From Varroa destructor (taxonomy: Eukaryota; Arthropoda; Arachnida; Mesostigmata; Varroidae): DNA of 64,000 nucleotides. Shown in pieces: positions 1 to 12,560 of the stretch. The notes beneath the pieces are model-generated. The model searched no databases, was not told where the DNA came from, and saw only the letters and a list, made by a program, of their open reading frames with translations. The position numbers and the translations under genes are program-made. The DNA is taken from positions 28,163,565 through 28,227,564 of the forward strand of contig NW_019211454.1 of the NCBI RefSeq assembly GCF_002443255.2, in the 5' to 3' direction. Positions within the stretch are counted from its first letter, which is position 1; each line of letters begins with the position of its first letter.

Positions 1-595
1 ACCAGATGTCGTTCCAGCTCAGCAAAGTGCCAAGGACGTTCGATGGCGGGGGCATTTCTATCTGTCGAAATCCTGCTTGTGTCGAGCTTGTAAATCTAGT
101 ATCGTCCGTTTGTGACTGGAACGATGCAAAAGATCGGGACGACTCCGTGTGATGACTAGCACAGCAGGCACACAGTGCTGAAGACCACTGTCTCCTATTG
201 ACTGCCTGATCAATAAGTTCACCTAACTCTCTCCAAGAATCGTCCGAGTGGCTTGAACAGGTGCTTTCTATGGTGGGTGTGCCACAAACAATATTTTGCG
301 TTTCGAAATAAACACAGCTTTCACTGAGACGCGAATTTTCGAGATCGTTACTTAACGAAGTTGAATGCTTACAGAATTTCGATTGAAGCGATAAACTTTT
401 TCGTTTGTACTCGGTCAGAGTCGTTCGCCAACTCGATAGGCTACATAATCTCTCATTGTAACAACGCGCGCGCAGTCGTATAGTGTCTGTGGGCTGCGTA
501 CTGGACTCCATGACTCTTACGGCGGACTCTCGGTCATCACGATGGCGCCTAAAGGGGTATGAGGTTTTACTGTTACCAGCGGCGCCTTGCTTCCT
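1..595 (-). CDS. Long coding exon cut by the window edge, unrecognised protein
   Basis: On the minus strand a frame stays open for 198 codons, from just after a strong acceptor (T-rich tract, then CTCAG at 601-597/596) to base 1. The exon begins AGG AAG CAA in phase 0 and runs out of the window. The product is hydrophilic and rich in Ser, Thr and Arg. It starts with a basic segment (RKQGAAGNSKTSYPFRRHRD) and has a Cys cluster near residue 150 of the exon (SSALCACCASHHTESS). No signal, membrane span or known domain is visible; it looks like a disordered cytosolic region. A run this long without a stop is unlikely by chance in such AT-rich DNA, and the composition is less AT-rich than its surroundings. 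The exon at 2440-2147 is its likely upstream partner. Coding status is fairly sure; function is unknown. Confidence 0.7.
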
Positions 596-880
596 CTGAG
601 GAAAAAATGCATTATAATACTTATTTTCCTTTTTATTAGATATTTAACACTGAATCTTGAACTAGACAAAGAGCGTAGCGATGTTCCTGAAGTTTATACA
701 CTGAAAAGTTTGATCGAACAATCAACTTATCAAAATCACATTGTTCGTGCTTACATGGGCAATTTGAGGATGCATCTGCCGAGCTCGCTTGAGGGCTAAA
801 TAATTTCTCGCCCTAATATAGACAGCTAACTGGAGCAGCACAACCTAGGGCATCTGGACCCCTATGACACATATTTACCC

Positions 881-898
881 TATATATATATATATATA
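881..898. repeat. (TA)9 microsatellite
   Basis: Perfect TA dinucleotide run of 18 bases. Confidence 0.95.
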
Positions 899-1949
899 CC
901 CCTATTTAGCAGATCTTTCTGTTGCAGTAATTAATTTCGTGAGCAGTAGAATATCATATCAAGTCTGTAATTATGGCACGTGTGGATCCAACGTGCTAAT
1001 CCATTTACACTAACCAAACCCACAACTTCTTATCCACAATAACTTCATCGTCTGGTAGTAGTTCTACTTCTGTTTTGGACAAAGCACCCATAAGAATAAT
1101 GAACTCCTTGCCTTTTTATTTTTTCGGGACCTTCTGTATGAGCTGATCTAACTTGTTTTTCGCATTGAAGAAAACTAATATTAGAGGCTTAAGCATCCCT
1201 GTGTAGTCATGCAATAAGTGCTGCCTGACAGTGGCCTGATAGTCAATTAGAAAAACGACCTATTACAACAATACAGATTGTAGTTTATCGAGTGCTAACA
1301 TCGCAATAAGCACGTACATTGCTAACACAGGTCGCACTAACTAGTCATAGGTGAAAGTAATTACCTCTTGGGTCGACCCCATTCAGTGCCAGAAAAGGCT
1401 ATTCCCATATGACAAAGCCTAGTGAATCTGGAAATCTTTGGTTAAAAAAAATTTAACACAAGCTCGAGAATTTAGTACTGTTTTTTTTACAAGCGCAGGT
1501 TGCCTTCCTGTAGTACTTTAAAGAAAAATTTTACGCAACTGCTAAAGTACTACACGGGAGATCAAAGGAATAGGTTTCGAGCGTCTTTAAGGGAAACATT
1601 TGTTTTCAACAATAATATTGAGATACGCAAGCCTTTAGTTGGTGAAGGAAAACGTCTTGGAATTTGTTGCTTATCCTTTATTGTTGTCTCACCTACCTTA
1701 CCCAATGGCTTTTTCCTTACTGGTGTGACTTCTAGATTTTGGCACGGCTTTCTACTTTGCGATAATTCCGGATTTAATTTGGGCTGAGTCACTTTCGTAC
1801 TGTGAAAACTACGCAGGTATGGCGTAACACGTATAGTTTCTAGCAGACGTACTGAATGCAATAATGACTGACGATTTATCCAATGCATGAAGCTTATCAT
1901 TGATAATATTATTCTTGAAACCTCTAAACTGAAATCAAAATGTCACTAA

Positions 1950-1987
1950 CTTAGTTATGAAAAAAAAAAAAAAAAAAGAAAAAAAAG
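1950..1987. repeat. Poly(A)-rich tract
   Basis: Nearly uninterrupted A run with a single G and a short GA-rich tail. Read on the minus strand it creates the artificial poly-Phe end of the 2440-1955 frame. It could be the relic tail of a retroposed sequence, but no flanking duplication was recognised. Confidence 0.85.
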
Positions 1988-2146
1988 ACTGACTCGATAA
2001 GCGTGGTCGAAAAATTTGAGATGTGTTAAATAGTGGGAGACAACTTCATAGGGAGTGTTTCGAAAAAAATGAATAGAATACCCTTTTCCGCAATTGCGTC
2101 GCCTTCCAGCAAATGAAGGAACATCTCCAACTTTTGCGGCAGATAC

Positions 2147-2440
2147 TGAGGCGGTAGTGATCTTTTCCATCGTGCCAGCGTTTTTGAGAGATGGTTGAAC
2201 GTTGACAACTCGAATACATTCCGACGAATCAAGCAGCGATCGGTTAGCCTCGAGGAATGCAAAACTGGTTATCAAAATAAACATGATGAATGATAGTGTT
2301 GTACAGAGTGTGTATAACATGCCCTCCCAGCGTAGATGCTCGTCGACCTGTACTACTACAATGCCGTTCATGGATGTGCTGTTCACGGTCCGCGGTTCGA
2401 AGACCTCCGAACCAGTTGAGACTTCTTCAGCAGTCAGCAT
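2147..2440 (-). CDS. Candidate first coding exon with one membrane span, partner of the exon at 595-1
   Basis: The ATG at 2440 is the first after an in-frame TGA. The frame runs 161 codons but ends in a poly-T derived run of Phe, so the real exon probably stops earlier. A donor at TCA|GTATCT (last exon base 2147) gives 98 codons ending in phase 0, which fits the phase-0 start of the exon at 595 across a 1551-base intron. The predicted product has a short N-terminal segment with an N-glycosylation sequon (NST, about residue 21), then a hydrophobic helix around residues 42-64 (core TLSFIMFILITSFAFL), then a polar tail that would continue into the Ser/Arg-rich exon. A single-pass membrane protein is the simplest reading. 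The donor is only moderate, and both pairing and topology are inferred. Chance openness is not excluded. Confidence 0.42.
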
Positions 2441-3720
2441 ACTTCTAAGTATTGTACTACTGTTTGCACTGCGAACTCACACTCGTCACTGCTGTCACCA
2501 AAACGGCTAGATAACGACCCCCTAAATGCGATCGTAGATGTTTCAAGAACTAAAGACAAATCACCCGTCATTAGGTATTAAACGATAAGTACGCGTACAT
2601 ACAGGTGAACCTATGCTGGAATGGGACGAAACCCAGTTTATTAAAACGTAAGACTACAATACATTTTTGACTAGATCTTAGAGATAGATTTACATTTAGG
2701 CAGAAAGTTCACAAACATCTGCTTCAACTATAAGCTCATTTTTGTCAACGAGAAACATATATTCTGAGACGCCGAAGGTAAACTTATGTTTACCCGCTTC
2801 CTCCTCTTGGATATAGCTAGGGACCCCCGAGATCTCTTAAGTACTTATTAATCGATATTTCTGAGTACATTTTTTTCGGTTCAGAACTATTACAGATCAA
2901 CTCATGGCCCGAAAAGTACGATTTATCCTATTGCCCAATCAGGCTCGCTACTGCTTCTCCTGTATCTCTAAAAAAGTCACTGTGTAAATGTCAATGATGT
3001 AAAATGATATGCAAGAGGGCGTTTTATAAAACATCAATACGTACTATTGGTGTAACGTATGTTCTGTAGGAGGTGGGCTTTCTAGGGCGTAACCTACCTC
3101 CCGCGAGTAGTACTTGTCGGACCCTACCATCTGACCCGTGCAGGTCAAAATAACATAACGAACCAGACGAGGTTTGCACGTGTAGATTTTATTGGACTTG
3201 ATAAATGGATTGTCAATTATATATATCAATATGCCGTAAATTTGGTAAAAACCCGCTATACCTAGTAACGGTAACATGGTTATATTTTCAACTTAACTCC
3301 GTCATCCAGACAATTACGATGCAAATGCCAAGTGCCAAGGTCCGATAGGCTAAATCATGCTAAACACGCGTGAATATGATTGCCCCTACAACGTGGGAGT
3401 GATAAGGGCACACAGAAATGCAAAATGCTTTATTTGCTTTGTTGTAGTCTTAAGAGTAAAGCAAATTTTTGCGGGTGTATTTTTTTCTACAAGTTTTTTA
3501 TACAGGGTTTTGGAAAAAGGTCGTAGCTAATCAGCAGCAATATCTCTCACTATACACTAGAAGGAAATTTTACTGAAATAACATTACGAATATCTTACCG
3601 ATTATTAAATCTGTAAATAATAGCACCAGCTCTTAAAAATGACACATTTAAAAATTGCATGGGTAGTTAATTGAAAATCTAATTCAAATTGAGATTTTTG
3701 TTATTTCTAATACAACCTGT

Positions 3721-3921
3721 CTACGAGTAGGGAAACATTAATTTTTCATATCCCCTTTCTCTATACATATTCACGTATACATCACACGCCGGAGTACCCG
3801 GAGTTGCAATTCCTAGCAAATAGCCCTTCGTTTCGCATCTTCCGTTGTAACTAAAGCTGGTTAGTTTAAGTACGTCTGTAATATTGGAGCACGGTCGATA
3901 AGGTAAGCTAACCCCACGCAT
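3721..3921 (-). CDS. Small ATG-initiated open frame, unrecognised
   Basis: A 66-codon minus-strand frame begins with ATG at 3921 and ends in TAG. The predicted peptide has three cysteines and one N-glycosylation sequon (PCSNITD, GRCETK, TPACDVYV) and a polar C-terminus. No signal peptide or membrane span is visible. It lies upstream of the left-edge minus-strand gene on the same strand. Frames of this size are expected by chance many times in this window; the mixed, cysteine-bearing composition is the only reason to list it. It may be nothing, or the terminal exon of an unseen gene. Confidence 0.15.
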   Translation of the reverse strand: MRGVSLPYRPCSNITDVLKLTSFSYNGRCETKGYLLGIATPGTPACDVYVNMYRERGYEKLMFPYS

Positions 3922-4548
3922 AAATCACCTTTGGATGAGCGTCGATCCTTTATGTAGCAGTCAGTCAAAGACAGCTTATGAAGCTTCGTTATTTTCATTG
4001 AAGCGTTCGAAAACATCCCCACAGCGATCTCTTCATATTGACGTTAGGATGATGACTATTATATTGCTTGTCTAAACCAAAAGATTCTGGCTTGACTCAT
4101 ACGTATTCTCTCACGTTATCGTGCATTTATGGGGATGTAAATTTTAAGCGTTTTCCAGACAGCTGGCTCCCACTACGAAACAAAATATATCCACATGCGA
4201 TTCGGAACCTTAACTAGTTCATGCGCCGATAAGTGTAAAAGGTAAGCATGCCTATAATTATTTACATAACAAACAATTTCTCAGAATAACTCATTTGACT
4301 TGCTTTGGTCAGCATTTTTTGTAGGAAGAATATTCTTCAGAAGCACTGCAAATCCCAAGACTCAAAAGATACACCAAAAGACACCTTGACTTTGATCTAG
4401 AGGCTTGACTTGCAGATTTTTCAACTGGTATTTGGTTTATTTCCTGTGAAAGCTCTTGTTCTCACAATTGCCTGAGCTGTAATTCAATTTGCTATGGGAT
4501 TATATGGCATAGGTCTTGCAAGGCTTATCTCCTATAACAATACGCGAA

Positions 4549-4566
4549 TTGTTGTTGTTGTTGTTG
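4549..4566. repeat. (TTG)n trinucleotide run
   Basis: Six tandem TTG/TGT units. Confidence 0.9.
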
Positions 4567-7500
4567 GCCAAATCTGTTAACGCTCGGCACTAGCCTGTTG
4601 ACCTCTGACGTGTTCCTGATGTACCCGGCTTCAATGGGTCTCCATCTGGAAACAGGCAGCCGAAGTTTAGCTTTGTTTTTTAAACATGATAGAGATAAAT
4701 CTGGGCCTTACACTCAACCTGATAAGGCTATAGGGAAAGACGTTTCTTATGAAGGAAGTCAGATGCATGCAAAACAAAAACGGTCAGTACTAATTACCAA
4801 AATATTCTCTGATCTAGTATTCGTTTGCATTATTATTGTTATTTATAAATGATTTACGATTGGTTCCAGCTCGAATTGCCTTGACGGTAGCTTAAAAAGA
4901 TTTTAATTTACCATATATATTTGACACTTACAGGCCTGCTAATAGGTAATGATCTGGAAAAGATACGTAGACACTTAAGTTTAATTAACTTCCTCTATTT
5001 CCATAGACCAACGAGGATCGTCATCAATTTTCTCGTTTTCCATGTATTGACAGAGGGCAAGGGGGTATTCCTTTTTCATCTATCTCCTATGAGGTTTGGA
5101 AAGTGACATCAGTAGCAAACAGTAAGAAAAAGATTATAAGAGTAAAAAATGAAAAGCTTTGTTTGTTCAGTTTTTATCAATGGTGCTTGTTTTTATCTTG
5201 CCTAGCTCGAAGACGTCAAACGTGTTTTTGTAAGACGCCTGTCGTTCTAATCTGCTTACTTTTGCCGTTAATCCAGGTATCACCATCACGGATCTTGTAA
5301 GCTTGTACATGCAACGTAGTGTCTGATGCTGTTGTCTGAAAAAATTGTTATGACATTACTAATGAGATACGCAAAATTTGCGAAAAGCTAAACATATAAT
5401 AATGCTATTATGTGTATAGATGTCAACGACGGGGTGCTCAACCAAGACAGCGTGCGAAGTTTACTCTTTCTAGCGTAATACCTCTGTGTAAGTATTCACT
5501 AGGCAAAAAAACAGTCAAAGTTAAAGCGGCTAGCGGATGCTCAAGCGAAATGTTATTAAATTGACTTTAGGTCTCCTATTTTCGAAATGCCTATATATAG
5601 GCTTGCCTGAATGACAGCGCGGGCGATGTCATCAGCTTCGTTTTCATTTTAGTCTATACGGACAAAGTGTATTAGTAGCAATGATGATCCGTTTAATGTC
5701 GGAAATGTGACATGGTACCAATAAACTTACCGCAGATCGTCGAGCGGGCGATTTTTAGTTTAGTATTTTGACGCGTTGAGAGATAGAGTTGTCCTATAGA
5801 TATCCGATAGAGCTATCCTAACGTACGCGCAAAATCACACGCAACAGTACATGTACTAGAAATTTTCTAGAGTACTTGTATCAATTGAGTCCTACGCTAT
5901 GGTTAGTGAAAGGATACGGGCCAGCTGTAGAAGCTATCCTGAAGTTTTTCAGGTACAGAATTATTCTATGCGTGTCAGTGATGCACCTCTACGTGACGAG
6001 TGATGATACCTGACATGAGGCTGCCCCCACTTTGGGTTAATAGTTTCTGATTAATAGCTTTTAGCATTTACTTAAGACTGTAAACTTGATTCGTCCTTCT
6101 GCTTTTGTGCCCTTCTCATTCGAGTCCGCTGCTATTTTCAAAGTTAATTTTCTCAAGTTTTAGCAATTTTCCCCGTTTATATTCCCTAACAGTTGTTTTT
6201 GCGACAAACCTGATTAGTATTGGGGGGATCTATTTTTCTCGCGGGAAGCATCCCCAATTATATGCTTGAATGAATTTAGTAAGTAGTTATATATACGATG
6301 CAGTCGAAGATTACCAAGCCCTCGTAAAGTCAAGTAGTGATTTTGTCCCGCAGATAGGTAATTTTACCTACGTGAGGGCAGAGGCCAGGACGACTTCCTG
6401 TACAGCCACAGAAAAAACACTATTTGAACGCCTGGGGACACAACATCAAATATTTCTAGACAAATTTTGATCTTAAAATAAAAGCTATTTTGTAAACTAC
6501 AGTTTATTATTCAAAAAATATAAAAAATATAGCATGACTTAAGTGATGAAATATTGGTTGAGGTTAATTGCGACACAACTGATGTTGCTTGTTTATAAGC
6601 TGCACTTAAATAAAGACACCTATTCAAATACACTTTGATTCTAGGCTCACTAGGCACTCTTGAAAAATGCCCTTTTTAGATTTGCGGGGAATAGCAATCA
6701 TGATTAAAACGATCTTTTTGTATGAATTTTTTAGGGAGTCCTTCCCTTTTAAAAGCTGCAGCTAATTTTGATGAAACTCTCATATTCCAGATCTAATCGC
6801 TATTATAGATATTCCATTTTGCCTTCTGGAAACTTTCTCAGAGTTGTCACAAGCCGCACCTGTGGTGCTAGTAATGCGAAGCATCCATTTTGAGCGGGGT
6901 TTTTCTAACTATCGATATGATCCGATAAACCTATGTGTGTGACTAAATTCGATGGCTCACAAACAATCCGACAAAATGTATCCCATTTAACCCCTATACA
7001 GTAGTTCACCATTGTCAACGTAGACTAAAGTTTACGCGCATGAACTGCCCGCGTATCTTGCAAGTAAATCGAATCTAGAATTAATTATTCTGCATTACAG
7101 CAGGGGGCAAATGCTCGCAAGTAAGATTGTCCTTTTCAATTTTTGAATAATTACACCTATGCCGTGTTATACGAGAAGTTTTTCAACTTAATTTAGTAGT
7201 AAAACTAAAGTGCAATCTGAAGTTGGAAATCTCGTTCCAAAATATGCTCTGCGAAACTTTGCCCGTTATTTATTTCGATTGTTGGCCAGATGAGTTGCTA
7301 TTCCATTTCCACCTTAAGCATACTTATTGACTAGCTACTACCATCATTTGTTTATAGTTTCTTCAAACTATTATAGGATCGGATAAATTTCATAAGTCTA
7401 CGTATGCATCGCTAGAATCTTATGACAAACAAAATTACCGCAGTGAAGATCTATTCATATTTGAAAGATTTATATTTGCGAGCTTCATCTTCAAATCCTC

Positions 7501-7766
7501 CGAAATTTTTATTTGTAATGATGCATCTTCGTCCGAAAACTGATAGCTTATCTTGTGTAGAGCCTAGAAGCGTGAAGGGCGGCTTCAAGGGCCATAGGTA
7601 GAGTTCACACTAATATAGTGAATGCAGATAAACCTTACTGGTTATTGCACCTTTTAGGTTTTGCAACAGTTAGAGCCTGATCGTATGTATTTCCTTCCTA
7701 AATATTGCGGCTGGTCTATGTAGAATTCCAATCGAAAAATCGTGAAGGGAGGCCAAATTGACGGTA

Positions 7767-7769
<3 letters not shown>

Positions 7770-7837
<68 letters not shown>
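7770..7837. repeat. (TA)n microsatellite, about 68 bases
   Basis: The longest TA tract in the window, interrupted once by a C at 7824. It generates spurious Tyr-Ile repeat frames on the minus strand. Confidence 0.97.
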
Positions 7838-8730
7838 GATTGCCAGAAATTTATGTGAATAAACAAACATGTTTTGTTTGTCAACAGGTGTAGAACACAA
7901 TGTTTATGTCATCAGACAGAGACTACCCTATCACTAGAGAGAGAGGTGGAGGTAATTTTCCAATGGGTCTACTTTGATCGTCATCACTTGGTTGGTATTG
8001 ATGATGCTTTCAAATGGGGTCACGTTCTTGCGTGGCCTCATCATGGGGATGTACAGTTGCCCTGTCCCCCCCCCTCATGTTTACATCGTCTACGTATAGT
8101 ACATACACGGCTTTTAGGTTGAATACCTCGTCCTTCATTTATTAAAAAAAAAGATACTATCTTTAGCTAAAATGACAGAGTTGTGTGGATTACATGCGCC
8201 AATTTTAGTTGCTTAAGGTCGTTAGATGTCTCGCATGAAATTAAGAATCGTTTGATTCTTCTCTCTGAAAAAAGTTTGAATAAGCAGTCAACAACGATGA
8301 GTAAACGAAGTTTTAATTAAAGCTAAATCCAGAATGCGTTCTTAGTGATAAACGATACACTAGCGCGTGTGAGAAATCGTAATATGGCTTTTTTTTTTTT
8401 AAACATACGTAATGCGGCGTTTTTTTTTTAATATACGTTAAAACCTGCATCGTGTCAGCGATAATTGTAATTTGTTATGCACTATGCCTCAGCTCATATG
8501 ACATAAAAATACGTGGTACACATTCGTTCTAAATGTATATTAAAATTAATCTTCCTTGAGGTTTTATAACGTAGTCTAAAGTAACTACATAATCAAGTTT
8601 TCTATTTTTGTTCAGCGCCAATGTCACGGGCATTCACAGTCTAAAAAGCTGTCTTAAATTCAGACAAGTGCATAGTCATATTCAGATTTACCCATTGTTG
8701 GACAAACGTCTAGCTCTATTATGGCTCAGT

Positions 8731-11700
8731 AAATAAAGCACGATGAAGTCTGGTACTGACGATGCCCAGACTAGTAAACAGAATCGAGAAATACTGACGG
8801 ATATGAGACGTTTGTGTCATCTTAGACAACAAACTGTCCAAAAACAAGAAAAGTCTCCGCCAGAGGCAAAACTGGATCGCTATGGAAAGACATCAGGCTC
8901 CTCCGCTTCATAGTAGAACATGCAGCGAATGAAAACATACGATGCCGGTTTGTCCCAAGCAATCATGTCATTCACACAGACAATGAAAACGTCATAGATA
9001 TCGACAATCTACACGTGATGGGAAACAAACGCCAGAGAAAAATACTAGACGGGACAAGTACGATGAACGATTTGATGTGATCATGCGAAGTGGTATCGTC
9101 CGTACCAACAGAAATATGTGAAGGTTCAGCAAGCACAAAAGAAGATCAAAGAACCTCTATTGAAGATTGGACAAGCTTTGTGTTGAAATGATGACAGTTA
9201 GTAAAAGCGGCAACAAATAATCATAGGGTTTCACATAATTGGTAGAATAGGCGCTAATGCCTGAATCAATACATCGAAAAGAGCACAAATAGAAGCTAAA
9301 ATTCGCTGACACAAGTGAGCTCGAAGTGCACATTACGGGCTAGACTATAGTAAGATTGTGAAATATCTAACTTCAGGGCGCATTGAAATTCTGGCTGGAG
9401 GCATCAAAATAGCTTTCGACTTAGAAAAAAAGTCTATGAGGCTAATATTCCTAGATTACGCCTAAAACGGGGGAGTTGCTTTTCCAGGGGTTTAGAAAGA
9501 CGTACCCGTATGCTATACGGACAATGGCTTACTATTACCGTTAAGCATTATTCTATGTGTTGTAAAAAAACAATGCCAAACATTTTTGACTTTCCCAAGG
9601 ATGAAGGCGTGTCTATGATGGGGATTAAAGTAAACGTATACAGGCAAACCCTCTAGCTAGTTTAAATGTACTAATCACCAAAAAGTATAGATCCGAAACC
9701 TGCTGTAACGTTAAAGGAGAGACCCAATATGATAATGATGGAATTCCGAAAGTTCGCTTCAGGGATGCCACCCAATAGACAATCGAGGCATAGCTCTAGC
9801 GAAGGCTTTGACGGATTTATTGTCCGTCAAAGGCGCACTTGTATCTCGGACAAGCACGGAACGAAACAGCTGAGTCTCATTTTGAGATAATAGATTTGTT
9901 ACTGTGATTTCAGTCCCTAGCTGATGATGGCATCGATGATCGCAACTAATGGACTGAACATCAATTTTCGTTTAGTTACTTTGGTCAGGAAACGACGAGA
10001 AAGATTCAGGTGCTATCACAAGTGCGTGCTTTGCTTGTCAGATTTATTAAGCAAATAGAAAAAATTTAATGCATTTTCTAATGGTAAAACCGTTTAGTGA
10101 TTACGTGAAGACACAGAGATATGAAGCAATAGAATACAGACGTAAAAAAAAAATATTGAAACTCTACTTGAGCACAACTGAATAACGCTCGCAAGTGTCT
10201 AGAGTAAGCAGAGATCATTCGAATAAAAAATTGCGTGTCCTCACAGTGTTCACTAGAGTCGCTCTCTCTTGAAAGACAATAGCCGCTGTGAGTTCTGTAA
10301 ACAATGCGTAACTGGGCTAACGACAGGTAGATCTGGGCGTTTAAGAAGTGCGGATAGCACAAGAAATGTCGATGATCATCTTTCATCGAAATCGTGCGCC
10401 CTCTTCAATCAGATAAAACCGAATAGTGCGGTTACGGTAGCAGGTGCATAAAGTGGTCCTGACAAAACTTTCAATAAGTAAGTCAACACAGCAAAATGGC
10501 CTGCTCTACTCGGATAAGTTCTCAGACCGGTTATACATTGGTAATTGTGACCAACATTTCAGATACGCCAATGAAAAGGTGGAGGCGGCTGCTGACATTT
10601 ACACGAGTTAGTCACGCATTCCATAAGGGTCTTGTTCACCAATAGTCCGGATAGAGCAAAGTAAAAAAAAGAACAGAGGTATCACGTGCAGACTTAATAG
10701 AAACAAAACAATCATTTCCGATAACTACCAGAGCTCAATAATGACAGAGCTTCCTGTTATTCATCAAAGTATCGCGTGGCTAATCAAAGATCACAAAAAC
10801 GACGACGTACTAATGTGGTAAGGACTCAAAAGTTGCCCGGGTTTTATCTGCAGTCGAATCTTTGTGTGACAATACCGGTGTTGCCTAATCAGTTTTGAGT
10901 GGCAGCTACCCAGCCCGTGAACTTCTCGATTCACTTCCAATTAATGCCCTTGTACATCGGTGTCTGGAAAAACGCGATGGCCAGTAGACTTGCTCGACGT
11001 AGACTTCAACATATCTAGGAATCATCTTCTATCATGCAAGTGTTAATTGGCGGAATGAAGCAATTTGTGTGAAAGAGAAGTAGCGAGAACAGAGACGAAG
11101 ACAGACCTCTTCAGCGAAAGGAAGTCAAATGGAAAGCAGAATCAGAAGGAGCTCCGCTCTGTGTAATCAAACCTGACGAGCTCCAAAGATAAGAACTTTC
11201 ATTCCATTACACACTAACAAATATTTTACGCTTGTTGCCTAAGAATTATAGCCAGACAAGTTTTCCAATATATCAAGTGATTCAAAGCTAATATAGTGCA
11301 CATGTATAAACTGATTGAATATGATATAACCTAATGGTAATGTTCAGCACTGGAAGTTTGACACAATTTTATCAATGTGACATAAGCCTCCGGGTTCTTC
11401 TTTAACATCCAGACAATGATTCTTCTTCATCTTCACTAAATTTCGCAATGAAAAAATGACCCGGTTCTTGTATGCAATAGTAGTAGCACATAACTACGAA
11501 ATAGTTGTTTCTGCACATGCATAGAGGATATGTATCATCTCGTTTAATTCTACACATTATATTTCGGACATAACGGTATGGGCTCGGACGAAAATATTAG
11601 CCCATAACTATATCTTCTATACACAAATCGATACCGACGTTAATAATTAAAAACGGAACTGTCCAGAACGCAAGCACGGATTTCCATTCCTCCGTTTAAA

Positions 11701-12560
11701 TGTCATCAATGTCATGTACATAAAAAAAAAAGAAAACCATTTTAGGTCATGCAAGACTTCTTTCGATGGTAAAATATTTTAGATTTCTGGTTCATAATAT
11801 CGATCTCTATTCAAAATGACCAGGGGTGTGCCTAACACAGATTCCGAACACGACGAGGACAGAACTCGTGCTAGAGAACGTTTTAGCCAGATCCGATAGC
11901 TACAAAATGGTTGTTACGGGCAATGTCAAATACTTCGTCTTAGATGTGCTCAAGACCGCATAGTCAAACGAACCAATCGAACTCTTTAGGGATATCTTGA
12001 AGTACCTATGTGAAAAAGAAGGCCTAAGTTGACTAACTATGTCTACCTACCACTACGCCTATCACAAACGGAGTTGTCCCTGCAGGACTTCTTTTGGTAG
12101 TCCGAACTAATTCCAAGCCCGAGCCCGAGCACCGGGAAAACACTGCGGGCAATTAGGGATGAGTAAGGCTGATTTTAATCAAATCAAAACAGTTTTTGAT
12201 AGAGAAAGCGTGTGCATTTAGAGTTTTCGACGAAACAATTTGTCTTTGAATGAATCAATTGAAGTCACCTTTAAGAAGAGAAAGGTGAACTATAAGGTGA
12301 AACAGGATGAGCCAAGCTAAAAGTAGCATACTTGCCAAACTAAACGACCCTAAATCAACACCAGGAAAGACAACAAATGCTACTAGTCGTCAAGCTACCA
12401 TAGGTCACCTCTAATAGAAAGAGGAGCTATCGTATGCGTATACACAAGGTCTTGAAAAAAAGTTACGAGGAAAAAGCCATCTGGCATCCGCAGATGATGA
12501 AGGAATTCGACTTCGGACAGATGGCCCTCTAGATACAGTATTTTTTTACTAGCAGACGTT
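8731..12560 (+). mobile_element. Heavily decayed retroelement-like tract (possible Ty3-type pol/integrase remnant)
   Basis: This 3.8 kb tract is visibly rich in A and G on the plus strand, unlike its neighbours and like the coding strand of many LTR retroelements. Short ORF pieces occur throughout: a 57-codon ATG frame at 8744, a frame near 9730 containing ERPNMIMMEFRKFA, and a frame near 11090 containing RSSENRDEDRPLQRKEVKW. The best piece is 11844-12107, where one frame interrupted by one TAG and one TGA reads SDSYKMVVTGNVKYFVLDVL, SNEPIELFRDILKYLCEKEG and LTMSTYHYAYHK. The order of a 'Y..VV' strand, an LKTA-like element and a STYH block resembles the retroelement integrase core around its conserved YHPQ-like segment. 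No LTRs, primer-binding site, protease or RT motif was found. The family is an inference; a decayed unknown gene is the alternative. Confidence 0.35.

Larger units (their letters stand above)
596..2146 (-). other. Proposed intron between the two left-edge exons
   Basis: This 1.55 kb stretch is AT-rich and holds short frames on both strands, with no recognisable domain. It contains a (TA)9 run at 881-898 and an A-rich tract at about 1950-1987. On the plus strand a T-rich acceptor-like sequence ends at 640 and is followed by a 52-codon open frame (641-799). That frame is too short to call. Confidence 0.35.
2441..8730. other. AT-rich region without a recognised gene
   Basis: About 6.3 kb with many stops in all frames. 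It holds a (TTG)n run at 4549-4566, a long (TA)n microsatellite at 7770-7837 and short A or T runs. The 66-codon minus-strand frame at 3921-3721 is listed separately. The few other open frames start at non-ATG codons and show no domain. The region immediately upstream of 2440 may hold the promoter of the left-edge gene, but I see no clear core promoter element. Confidence 0.6.

Noticed and set aside
587..640. Plus-strand start of the 587-799 frame
   Set aside because: It opens at TTG antisense to the acceptor of the edge exon; only the part after the acceptor-like sequence at 640 could be coding, and it is too short to call.
7654..7900. Tyr/Ile repeat-protein frames on the minus strand
   Set aside because: They are translations of the (TA)n microsatellite.
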